Assembly: GCA_019359155.1 (NCBI GenBank)
Contig: JAHHHV010000020.1
Coordinates: 1-48,787, forward strand
Reading direction: 5' to 3'
DNA: 48,787 nucleotides
Source of the DNA: Pegethrix bostrychoides GSE-TBD4-15B
GTDB taxonomy: Bacteria; Cyanobacteriota; Cyanobacteriia; Elainellales; Elainellaceae
Each line of letters starts with the position of its first letter. The stretch's first letter is position 1. Under the pieces are notes generated by a model. It made no database searches. It was given only the letters and a program-made list of their open reading frames with translations, and was not told the DNA's origin. This document shows positions 39,603-47,546 of the stretch, in pieces. The translations under genes and the position numbers were made by a program.

Positions 39603-40175
39603 ATGTCTCGCTCACAGATCCGGCTAGCGTTGTTGACCAGTCTTGTCCTGATCGGGCTTCAGTCAAGTCTGATCATTCAGACAGCGGCGGCTCTGCCTGA
39701 GATTACGCCCAAGATTACGACCAGAATTACGCCTGATCTGCCTAACCTGCGGCCTAGCTGGCCCGAACCCGCAGTGCGGCTCTTGTTGAAGCTGAGCGAG
39801 CGGCGGGTTTATCTCTACCAGGGTGAGCAACTGCTGGCCGACTATCCGGTGGCGGTGGGTAAACCGCACTGGGAAACCCCGACGGGTAATTTCCAAGTGA
39901 TGGTGATGCAGGAACATCCAGCTTGGCAAACCCCCTCTTTTGTACCTGCTTCAGAGCAAGGTATTGTGCCCGCAGGAGATGCCAATAATCCAATGGGTGA
40001 ACGACTCATTTTATTTTGGACAGATGGCAAAGATTATATTGGCTTTCACGGCACAAATCAGCCAGATTTGATTGGTCAAGCCGTTTCGCATGGCTGTGTG
40101 CGAATGCGAAATCAAGATATCCGCAAACTATACGAATCGGTTTCAATCGGTACGCCTGTTGTTGTAGAGCCTTAA
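39603..40175 (+). CDS. L,D-transpeptidase (YkuD family), exported
   Basis: Peptidoglycan cross-linking or lipoprotein-linking enzyme. The 190-residue protein has a signal peptide (about 7-30, LALLTSLVLIGLQSSLIIQT). Its YkuD domain carries the conserved strand RRVYLYQGEQLLADYPVAVG, a conserved histidine in GFHGTN (149) and the catalytic motif SHGCVRM with His163 and Cys165. It is a single-domain, short form. Only three bases separate it from the FHA gene, so it belongs to the same operon and may be an output enzyme of the signalling locus (inference). Confidence 0.93.
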   Translation: MSRSQIRLALLTSLVLIGLQSSLIIQTAAALPEITPKITTRITPDLPNLRPSWPEPAVRLLLKLSERRVYLYQGEQLLADYPVAVGKPHWETPTGNFQVMVMQEHPAWQTPSFVPASEQGIVPAGDANNPMGERLILFWTDGKDYIGFHGTNQPDLIGQAVSHGCVRMRNQDIRKLYESVSIGTPVVVEP

Positions 40176-40178
40176 GAT

Positions 40179-41150
40179 ATGACCGTACAACCTCGATATT
40201 CAGCACAGCTCAAAGCCCATGCCTTGCAGCCCGCCTGTCATAATTTAGCCACCCACAGATCAACCGTGATTGGCCGAGATCCAGACTGCCAGATTGCGCT
40301 TGATGCCGAGCAGTATCAGGATATTTCGCGTCGCCATGCTGAAATTCATCCGCCCACCGGCCAGTCTCTCAGCTGGCAGATCTGCGATTTGGGCAGCGTC
40401 AACGGCACATACCTCAACGGGCAGCGCCTCCAAAACTGTCAGGTACTGCAAAATGGCGACCGAATTTTGCTGGGCGCAACCGGCGTAGATCTGCTGTTTG
40501 AGTGCCGCCCCGCTCAGCCGACAGCAGGCGAATCGCTGGCTGCAACGGTCTATGACGGTGCGCCGCCCAGAGCTAATTCTGGAATGGCCCATTCTGCACC
40601 CGCTCAGACCGGAACAGCGCCCTGGAAGGTGATTTGCTGGGTCTTGGCCGCACTGTTTGGCCTGACGCTGCTTAATTCAATTCAGTCTCGGCCGTCTCAG
40701 AGAGCGGCAAATGACAATCCGCCTGTCTCACAAGCCTCGCCAGATGCTTCACCGCCTGCCCCGCCTGCCTCGCCTGCGCCTGCCTCGCCTGCCTCACCAA
40801 GCGCCCCGCCTGCCAGTGCCGGATCGGGCTTAGATGCGATGAAGCCTTATTTTGAGCTAGGTGAGCCTGAGGTGAAGGAGAATGCCACGATCCGCGACGT
40901 AGCGACAGGCAAGACGGTCAAAGCCGATGTTTTGGTGATGGAAGTCACGGCCAAATCTAGTTTTAGCCATCGTGACGTGCAGTTTGTGGCTCGTTTTTTG
41001 GATGCTGAAGGTCAAGAGATCAGTCCGCCCAGTGAAGTATTTTACGATCCGCTGCCGGAGCGCTGGAGAGCTGGCACCGAGAGTCAAGCTGTTTTTGCAC
41101 TGCCTGACAATCGACAAGGTATTCAGAACATTGTCGTTACGTCTGTTTAG
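40179..41150 (+). CDS. FHA-domain single-pass membrane protein
   Basis: Residues about 8-110 form a forkhead-associated domain with all phosphothreonine-binding landmarks: Arg33 (VIGRDPDCQI), Ser50 and His53 (ISRRHAEI), Asn75-Gly76 (GSVNGTYLN). A membrane segment follows at about 148-168 (WKVICWVLAALFGLTLLNSI), then a Pro/Ala/Ser spacer made of short repeats and a C-terminal beta-rich domain (about 220-323; KPYFELGEPEVKENATIRDV) without recognised family. It probably reads phosphothreonine marks inside and contacts periplasmic partners outside. Cotranscribed with the L,D-transpeptidase gene, three bases upstream. Confidence 0.9.
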   Translation: MTVQPRYSAQLKAHALQPACHNLATHRSTVIGRDPDCQIALDAEQYQDISRRHAEIHPPTGQSLSWQICDLGSVNGTYLNGQRLQNCQVLQNGDRILLGATGVDLLFECRPAQPTAGESLAATVYDGAPPRANSGMAHSAPAQTGTAPWKVICWVLAALFGLTLLNSIQSRPSQRAANDNPPVSQASPDASPPAPPASPAPASPASPSAPPASAGSGLDAMKPYFELGEPEVKENATIRDVATGKTVKADVLVMEVTAKSSFSHRDVQFVARFLDAEGQEISPPSEVFYDPLPERWRAGTESQAVFALPDNRQGIQNIVVTSV

Positions 41151-41189
41151 CAGATTTTCATCATACGTTCTAACATATTCTTCAATCTC

Positions 41190-42695
41190 ATGAATCTATC
41201 TCCACAACCCAGCCTGCGACAGATTTCGGTCAGCCCCAACGGTCAGGCAATTTGGCATCAGCTCTCAGGTGATCGGCCAACCGTAATTGGCTCAGATCCA
41301 AATGGACAGATTGTTTTAGATGCCCAGCAATATCCCGGCGTGTCACGTCAGCATGTAGAGATTCGAGCAGTGCAGGCTCCGAACGGCCAAATGAGCTGGC
41401 AAATTCGCGATTTGGGTAGCACAAATGGCACCTGCATTAACCGCCAGCCCCTACAGGGAACGCAAATTCTCCAGCCCGGTGACTCAATTCAGGTTGGCAA
41501 GCGCGGTCTAGAGTTTCAGTTTGAAAATCGCGTCAAGTTGCCCCAACTATCCCAAAAGTCACCTCAGCCCACGCAGATTGCCCAGCCTGCCCCGGCCACT
41601 CCGCTCCCCCCAACCCTTTACCGTCCCGCCGCCCCGACTCTAGCTCCCCAGCCTCCAGCTCCCCAGCCTCCAGCCCGCCCCGGAACCAATCGCGTTCCAG
41701 CCCGTGCTCCCCTAGCCGATGATGAGCTACGGCTGAGTCAAATGCTGCCAATTATGGGAGCCAAGCAGGATCTGCTCAAAAAAGGATTCTTGATCCCAGG
41801 CGTGATCACGATTTTGCTGGTAGCGGGTTTATTTGCCAGCAACGGTAGGCCAGTGCTGTTTAACGGTCTGCTCAGCCTTTATCTTGGCGTAGCCGCCTAT
41901 TATTTTATCTATCGACTCAGCGGTAAACCCAAGCCTTGGTGGCTGCTATTTGGCTCAGCGCTGATGACGATGCTAATCCTTAAAAGTCCAATCCTAGACC
42001 TGTTCATGTTTGTATTCCGCAAGCTGCTGCCCGGTGGAATTGAGCAAACTGATTTTATGACGGCTCTGATTGGCAATTTTTTTGGAGCAGGCATGATGGA
42101 AGAGTTGCTGAAGGTGCTGCCAGTATTTTTGGCGCTCTGGATTGGACGGCAGCTCCGCTCACCTGCTGCAGAGCGATTGGGAGTCTGGGAGCCGCTAGAT
42201 GGCATCTTGATTGCGACGGCTTCGGCAGTTGGCTTCACGCTGTTAGAAACAATGGGGCAATATGTGCCCGGTGCAGTAGAAACCGTTTCAGAGGCAGCAG
42301 GGCGTGGTGCAGGAGAGCTGTTAGGGCTACAGCTCTTGATTCCTCGGATTTTGGGATCGGTGGCTGGACATTTGGCCTACAGCGGCTACTTTGGCTATTT
42401 TATTGGCCTCAGCGTCTTAAAGCCCTCTAAGCGCTGGACAATTCTGACCATTGGCTACATTACCTCAGCCGCACTGCATGCCTTCTGGAATGCCTCTGGC
42501 GAACTGGGAGAGCTGGTAGCGACCGTCCTGGGCGCGAGTGACTGGCTACAGCAGCTCGTGGGGGTTGGCGTGACGACGTTGATAGGTTCAGTAGCCTATT
42601 TATTTTTGATGGCGGCCATCCTGAAAGCGCGGCAGCTTTCGCCCAATCGCTCCCAGAATTTTGCAACGCAGGTGAATTTTTCGAGACTGCCATAG
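41190..42695 (+). CDS. FHA domain fused to PrsW-like intramembrane metalloprotease
   Basis: A 501-residue fusion. An N-terminal FHA domain (about 8-113) keeps Ser52, His55 and Asn79 (VSRQHVEI, GSTNGTCIN), but the phosphate-binding arginine is replaced by Ser35 (VIGSDPNGQ). A Pro-rich repeat linker (120-175) leads to eight or so membrane segments with PrsW-type motifs: the glutamate pair in MMEELLKV (304-305), Glu353 in FTLLETMGQ, His394 (GHLAYSGYFGYF) and His430 (ALHAFWN). PrsW proteases cleave membrane-bound anti-sigma factors or similar. Here proteolysis could be gated by phosphoproteins. Member of the same-strand locus. Confidence 0.88.
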   Translation: MNLSPQPSLRQISVSPNGQAIWHQLSGDRPTVIGSDPNGQIVLDAQQYPGVSRQHVEIRAVQAPNGQMSWQIRDLGSTNGTCINRQPLQGTQILQPGDSIQVGKRGLEFQFENRVKLPQLSQKSPQPTQIAQPAPATPLPPTLYRPAAPTLAPQPPAPQPPARPGTNRVPARAPLADDELRLSQMLPIMGAKQDLLKKGFLIPGVITILLVAGLFASNGRPVLFNGLLSLYLGVAAYYFIYRLSGKPKPWWLLFGSALMTMLILKSPILDLFMFVFRKLLPGGIEQTDFMTALIGNFFGAGMMEELLKVLPVFLALWIGRQLRSPAAERLGVWEPLDGILIATASAVGFTLLETMGQYVPGAVETVSEAAGRGAGELLGLQLLIPRILGSVAGHLAYSGYFGYFIGLSVLKPSKRWTILTIGYITSAALHAFWNASGELGELVATVLGASDWLQQLVGVGVTTLIGSVAYLFLMAAILKARQLSPNRSQNFATQVNFSRLP

Positions 42696-42741
42696 AGAAC
42701 TTAGCGTGCTAATTTGATATGCTCATTTAAGGTAAGCCAAG

Positions 42742-43692
42742 ATGAACAGTATGATGAACGATATACCTCGCCAAAAGCTACGCGAGATTATTTCGCAGCA
42801 AGGCACTGCCGTCTGTGAGCAGCCGCATCGCTTAAAAGCACTCCTGCATGACCAGTGCGGCGCTTATCGTAAAGAAATTGCGGTGCTGATTACAGCGCTA
42901 GAAGCACGAATTCCCCAAGATCTGCTCTCCTCACAAAACAGCCTGCCTGCGGGTCTGCTGCTGGCACGTCTGATTAAACGCCTTCAGGATAATTTTGGTC
43001 TGTCGAGCGATGCGGCTCACTGGGCAGTCGAATCTTGGGCGCTAGCGCTGGGAACGATTGCGTCAGCTAGTTCACCGTCAGATCAAATCAGGCCGAGCCA
43101 AGAGCAGCCCCGATCCCGGCAGTCAAACGAGCTGCAAGCAACGGTGATTACGCCATCTGCTACGCAGGTTCAGCCTGTTGGTAATCCAGCTCGCTCGCCA
43201 GATCACCTATCAGATCACCTATCAGATCACCTGCCAAATCATCTGCTGCCTGCCGCCTATGCCAGCTTTGGCTCACGCACTGCCGCTTTGCTAATTGACG
43301 GAGTGATTCTCTATATTTTAGGGTTTCTCAGCGGATTTCTACTGGCAGTTTTCTACGCTCTGCTGACTGAAAGCACTGAAGGAGTGGAGCCGCTGGCCTA
43401 TCTACTTGGCATCGTGCTCAACTGGCTCTATTTTGCGCTGCAAGAGAGTTCTGTTAAGCAAGCGACGATAGGTAAACGCGCCATGAATATCTACGTTACC
43501 GATCTCAACGGCAGTCGGCTGTCTCTTAGCCAAGCCACGAGCCGTCATTTTAGCAAAATTCTCTCTGCTGTTCTCTGTATTGGATTTATCATGGCAGCCT
43601 TCACGCAGAGGAAGCAGGCACTGCATGATCTCATCGCAAAGACATTGGTGGTTCAATGCCGTTCGCACTCCAGCGTTTCCAGTCAGTTCTAA
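42742..43692 (+). CDS. RDD-family membrane protein with novel N-terminal domain
   Basis: A 316-residue protein. Residues 7-104 repeat the uncharacterised helical domain of the MORN protein (PRQKLREIISQQGTAVCEQP ... AAHWAVESWALALG). A linker with SDHLSDHL repeats (12-bp unit, 43201-43236) leads to an RDD domain (about 168-312) with three membrane segments and its signature residues (GSRTAALLIDGVI, TIGKRAMNIYV, ALHDLIAKT). RDD proteins are poorly understood; some are ion or small-molecule transporters. The kinase gene starts 25 bases downstream, implying one transcript. Confidence 0.87.
   Translation: MNSMMNDIPRQKLREIISQQGTAVCEQPHRLKALLHDQCGAYRKEIAVLITALEARIPQDLLSSQNSLPAGLLLARLIKRLQDNFGLSSDAAHWAVESWALALGTIASASSPSDQIRPSQEQPRSRQSNELQATVITPSATQVQPVGNPARSPDHLSDHLSDHLPNHLLPAAYASFGSRTAALLIDGVILYILGFLSGFLLAVFYALLTESTEGVEPLAYLLGIVLNWLYFALQESSVKQATIGKRAMNIYVTDLNGSRLSLSQATSRHFSKILSAVLCIGFIMAAFTQRKQALHDLIAKTLVVQCRSHSSVSSQF
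43201..43236. repeat. 12-bp in-frame tandem repeat in the RDD gene linker
   Basis: gatcacctatca twice, then gatcacctgcca, encoding DHLS repeats. Confidence 0.92.
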
Positions 43693-43717
43693 GCAATCTA
43701 TTTCAGCTTCTCGACCT

Positions 43718-45040
43718 ATGAATGAACTTTTGCAACCGGGGCAAACCGTCTACACGCAGTTTTCGCATCTGCCCTGCTTGGTAGAGCAATGTCTCGGCAG
43801 TGGCGGACAGGGTGAAGTTTATCAGGCCAGTCTAGGCGGGCAGTCTGTGGCGCTGAAGTGGTATTTTCCGCATTACCAGATCCATGATCCAGGACTGCGA
43901 ACCAGGCTGGAAGAGGCGATTAAAACAGGCTTTCCCAGCGAGCGATTTCTCTGGCCGCTAGAGCTAGTACTCTCGCCTGATTTGGACGGATTCGGCTATG
44001 TGATGCCGCTGCGTCACGCTGGTTCTGTTGGGATTGTGGCGCTGATGAAAGGGCAGGTTTCGCCGTCGTTTCGGGCACTGGCAACGGCAGGATTTGAGCT
44101 GGCCGACAGTTTTTTTCAGCTCCATGCGCGCGGATTTTGCTATCGCGATATTTCGTTTGGCAACATTTTTTTTGAGCCAGAAACTGGCCATATCTTAATC
44201 TGCGATAACGATAACGTGGGGATTAATAATGCCGAGCTGACTGGCGTGTTGGGTACGCCTCGGTTCATGGCTCCAGAAATTGTGCGCGGCGCAGCCAAGC
44301 CCAGTACCCAGACCGATCTGTTTTCACTGGCGGTGCTGTTGTTTTACCTGTTTTTGGTGCATCATCCGCTAGAAGGGCAGCAGGAGGCCGAAATCCGCTG
44401 TTTTGATCTGCCCGCCATGACTCGCATCTATGGCACAGATGCCACCTTTATTTTTGATCCAGACAACACAGCTAATCGTCCGATTCCTGGCTATCAAGAC
44501 AATCCTCTCATCTTCTGGCCAATTTATCCAGAGTTTTTACGCGATCTGTTCATCAAATCATTCACCAGCGGCATCCATAACCCGACCAATGGCCGGATTC
44601 AGGAAACCGAATGGCGTTCGGCGATGGTGCGCCTCCGCGACGCGATCTTCTACTGTGCTAGCTGTGGAGCTGAGAATTTCTACGATCCTCAGTCTGCCTC
44701 AACCACCTGCTGGGACTGCCAAGCTCAGCTGCATCTACCGCCCAGCCTGCATCTGCCTCAAGCGGTCGTGATGCTCAACCACAACACGCATCTCTATCCC
44801 CATCATCTAGATGCTCATCAGCGCTATAACTTTTCGCAGCCAGCAGCCAGCGTGGTGCAAAATCCGGCGCATCCGCAGATCTGGGGGCTTAAAAACTGCT
44901 CAGATCAGATTTGGGCCATCACGACAGCCGAGGGGATGCTCAGAGAGGTTGCACCGGGGCGCAGTATTACCATCGCGGTCGGCACTAAAATTAACTTCGG
45001 CAAGCAGACGGGCGAAATCCGGCTGAGCAATCGGCTATAG
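43718..45040 (+). CDS. Atypical protein kinase with C-terminal zinc ribbon (YegI/TerY-P type)
   Basis: A 440-residue soluble kinase-fold protein from ATG 43718. The glycine loop is GSGGQG (27-32), the ATP lysine Lys47 (ALKWYF), and the catalytic loop YRDISFGN with Asp144 and Asn149, where a Tyr replaces the His of HRD. The DFG position reads CDNDN (Asp163/165), and the APE motif is intact (FMAPEIV). After the lobe comes a CxxC-x14-CxxC zinc ribbon (Cys313, 316, 331, 334) and a small beta domain (about 385-440). This composition fits the kinase of TerY-P systems. The frame is open 46 codons further upstream, inside the RDD gene, but the sequence there is that gene's shadow. Confidence 0.88.
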   Translation: MNELLQPGQTVYTQFSHLPCLVEQCLGSGGQGEVYQASLGGQSVALKWYFPHYQIHDPGLRTRLEEAIKTGFPSERFLWPLELVLSPDLDGFGYVMPLRHAGSVGIVALMKGQVSPSFRALATAGFELADSFFQLHARGFCYRDISFGNIFFEPETGHILICDNDNVGINNAELTGVLGTPRFMAPEIVRGAAKPSTQTDLFSLAVLLFYLFLVHHPLEGQQEAEIRCFDLPAMTRIYGTDATFIFDPDNTANRPIPGYQDNPLIFWPIYPEFLRDLFIKSFTSGIHNPTNGRIQETEWRSAMVRLRDAIFYCASCGAENFYDPQSASTTCWDCQAQLHLPPSLHLPQAVVMLNHNTHLYPHHLDAHQRYNFSQPAASVVQNPAHPQIWGLKNCSDQIWAITTAEGMLREVAPGRSITIAVGTKINFGKQTGEIRLSNRL

Positions 45041-45065
45041 CCCGTTGCCAATAGCCCGTTGCCAA
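45038..45065. repeat. 14-bp tandem duplication starting at the kinase stop codon
   Basis: tagcccgttgccaa twice in tandem. The first copy begins with the TAG stop of the kinase gene. Confidence 0.95.
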
Positions 45066-45111
45066 TCAAGGCGATTTGAAAGCAGCCCCATCTGTGATTA
45101 AAATATGGAGT

Positions 45112-46740
45112 ATGCTAAGACTCAGTGAAATCAAGCTGCCGCTAGATCACTCGGACGACGACCTGCGGGCGGCCATTCTCAAAAAGCTGCAAATCTCGTC
45201 CGCAGATCTGCGGGACTATACCATCTTTAAGCGCAGCCACGATGCCCGCAAGCGCGGTGAGATTGCCCTAGTCTATATTTTGGATGTTGAGGTGGCGCAA
45301 GCCGCCCAGCTGCTCCAGCGATTTAGAAAAGATCCGCATGTGGTCGTCACGCCGGATATGAGCTATCACTGCGTGGCGCAAGCGCCCAGCGGCCTGAATG
45401 TCCGCCCGATTGTGATTGGCACAGGGCCTTGCGGCATGTTTGCGGGGCTGATGCTGGCACGCATGGGATTTCGCCCAATTTTGCTAGAGCGCGGCAAGTC
45501 AGTCCGGGAGCGCACGGCGGACACCTTTGGCTTCTGGCGCCAAAAAACCGCGTTTAATCCGGAATCCAACGCCCAGTTTGGCGAAGGCGGCGCGGGTACG
45601 TTTTCAGACGGCAAGCTTTACAGCCAGGTGAGTGACCCCAAATACTATGGGCGCAAGGTGCTGAACGAGCTGGTGAATGCAGGCGCTTCGCCAGAAATCC
45701 TCTACGTCAACAAGCCGCATATTGGCACGTTTAAGCTAGTGGGCGTGGTGGAGAAAATGCGCGCCACGATTGAGTCTTTGGGTGGCGAGATCCGGTTTCA
45801 GAGTCGGGTCGTCGATCTAGAAATTGAGCAGGGGCAGGTGCGAGGCGTGAGGCTGGAAACAGGTGAGCAGATTACCAGCGATCATGTCGTGCTGGCGGTG
45901 GGGCATAGCGCTCGAGATACCTTTGAGATGCTGCTGGATCGCGGCGTGTATATTGAGCCAAAACCGTTTTCGATTGGCTTTCGGATCGAGCATCCGCAGC
46001 ATTTGATTGACCAGGCGCGGTTTGGCGCACAGGCCGGACATCGGATTTTGGGCGCAGCTGACTACAAGCTGGTGCATCATGCTCAAAACGGGCGCTCGGT
46101 CTATAGCTTCTGCATGTGTCCGGGCGGGCTTGTGGTAGCGGCTACCTCAGAGCTAGGTCGCGTCGTCACCAACGGCATGAGTCAATATTCTCGCAATGAG
46201 CGCAACGCCAACAGCGGCATCGTCGTTGGGATCACGCCTGACGACTATCCAGGCGGCCCACTAGCGGGCGTTGATTTTCAACGTCAGCTTGAGGCACGTG
46301 CCTTTGAGCTGGGAGGCCATAACTACGCAGCTCCAGCACAGCTCGTGGGAGACTTCATCGCCAACCGTCCGTCTCAGGCCTGCGGTGCGGTGCGTCCGTC
46401 CTATGAACCCGGCGTGAAGCTGGGCGACCTCAGCTCTAGCCTGCCCGACTATGCAATTGCCGCAATCCGCGAGGCGCTGCCTGCTTTCGATCGCAAAATT
46501 AAGGGATTTGCCATGGCGGACGCAGTGCTGACGGGCGTGGAAACTCGCACCTCCTCGCCGATTCGGATCAAGCGCCGCGAGGACGGCCAGAGCGTCAATA
46601 TTAACGGTCTCTATCCGGCAGGGGAAGGCGCGGGCTATGCGGGCGGCATTCTCTCCGCAGGCATTGACGGCATTAAAGTGGCTGAAGCGGTCGCCCGCAA
46701 GATCCTGCATTCTGCTGAAGTGGAGCGCAGCGTAGTCTAG
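45112..46740 (+). CDS. FAD-dependent dehydrogenase (COG2509-like)
   Basis: A 542-residue flavoprotein. An N-terminal domain of about 95 residues (LRLSEIKLPLDHSDDDLRAA) typical of the group precedes the FAD-binding Rossmann motif VIGTGPCGMFAG (101-112), the GEGGAGTFSDGKLYSQV segment and C-terminal GEGAGYAGGILSAGIDG, which contacts the flavin. The family is described only as predicted FAD-dependent dehydrogenases; substrate unknown. The ATG at 45112 has ggag close upstream and matches the family start; the frame opens 12 codons earlier at a TTG. It follows the kinase by about 70 bases, including a tandem duplication, and is probably not part of the signalling locus. Confidence 0.9.
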   Translation: MLRLSEIKLPLDHSDDDLRAAILKKLQISSADLRDYTIFKRSHDARKRGEIALVYILDVEVAQAAQLLQRFRKDPHVVVTPDMSYHCVAQAPSGLNVRPIVIGTGPCGMFAGLMLARMGFRPILLERGKSVRERTADTFGFWRQKTAFNPESNAQFGEGGAGTFSDGKLYSQVSDPKYYGRKVLNELVNAGASPEILYVNKPHIGTFKLVGVVEKMRATIESLGGEIRFQSRVVDLEIEQGQVRGVRLETGEQITSDHVVLAVGHSARDTFEMLLDRGVYIEPKPFSIGFRIEHPQHLIDQARFGAQAGHRILGAADYKLVHHAQNGRSVYSFCMCPGGLVVAATSELGRVVTNGMSQYSRNERNANSGIVVGITPDDYPGGPLAGVDFQRQLEARAFELGGHNYAAPAQLVGDFIANRPSQACGAVRPSYEPGVKLGDLSSSLPDYAIAAIREALPAFDRKIKGFAMADAVLTGVETRTSSPIRIKRREDGQSVNINGLYPAGEGAGYAGGILSAGIDGIKVAEAVARKILHSAEVERSVV

Positions 46741-46807
46741 CCAAAACCATAGATGCGATGCAGCGCTACAATTTAGTGGCCGAATGTTGCGGAAGCCAAA
46801 TCAGCTC

Positions 46808-47506
46808 ATGCTCCAACTTTACTACTGGACGACACCCAACGGACACAAGGTAACGATCTGCCTTGAAGAACTGGGACTGCCCTACGAGATCCTACCGATC
46901 AATATTGGCAAAGGGGAACAGTTTCAGCCAGAGTTTTTGAAAATTGCGCCCAACAACCGCATCCCGGCTTTGGTTGATCCAGAGCCAGCTGATGGTGCTG
47001 CGCCGATCTCAATTTTTGAGTCGGGAGCCATTCTGCTCTACCTGGCAGAAAAAACTGGGCAATTGATTCCAGCCGATGCGCGAGGCCGAGCAGACGTACT
47101 GCAATGGCTGTTTTGGCAGATGGGCGGACTAGGGCCGATGGCTGGCCAAAACCACCATTTCACACAGTACGCGCCCGAACAAATCCCCTATGCCATTAAC
47201 CGCTACGTGAACGAAACAGGCCGACTCTACGCAGTGCTCAACCAGCAGCTCGCCGAACGCGCATTTATAGCGGGCGAATACTCAATTGCTGATATTGCCA
47301 GCTACCCCTGGATTGTGCCGCACGAACGGCAGAGGCAAAATCTGGAAGATTTCCCGCATCTGCGGCGGTGGTTTGAGGCGATTCAGGCCAGACCCGCAAC
47401 CGTTCGCGCCTACGAAAAAGCCGCAGCCTTCACAGGACAGACCGTTAGCCCTGAGCAGTCTCGCGATCTGCTGTTCAATCAATCGGCTGGCACAGTTCAG
47501 CGCTAG
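46808..47506 (+). CDS. Glutathione S-transferase, Nu-class-like (YghU/YfcG)
   Basis: 232 residues from ATG 46808. The thioredoxin-fold N-terminal domain carries the TTPNGHKVT active-site stretch typical of Nu-class enzymes, cis-proline NNRIPALVDP, and the glutathione-binding ESGAILLYLAEKTG. The helical C-terminal domain includes FIAGEYSIADIASYPW. Nu-class members are disulfide reductases using glutathione. The frame opens at TTG 46784, but the ATG fits the family start. It lies 67 bases after the dehydrogenase gene. Confidence 0.92.
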   Translation: MLQLYYWTTPNGHKVTICLEELGLPYEILPINIGKGEQFQPEFLKIAPNNRIPALVDPEPADGAAPISIFESGAILLYLAEKTGQLIPADARGRADVLQWLFWQMGGLGPMAGQNHHFTQYAPEQIPYAINRYVNETGRLYAVLNQQLAERAFIAGEYSIADIASYPWIVPHERQRQNLEDFPHLRRWFEAIQARPATVRAYEKAAAFTGQTVSPEQSRDLLFNQSAGTVQR

Positions 47507-47546
47507 CCAATTCAGCAGAGGTCAATTAGACTCGAAGGCCAATCCG

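Noticed and set aside
46261-46710. 149-codon frame antisense to the FAD dehydrogenase
   Set aside because: The sense strand carries clear flavoprotein motifs; the antisense frame is a GC-codon shadow.
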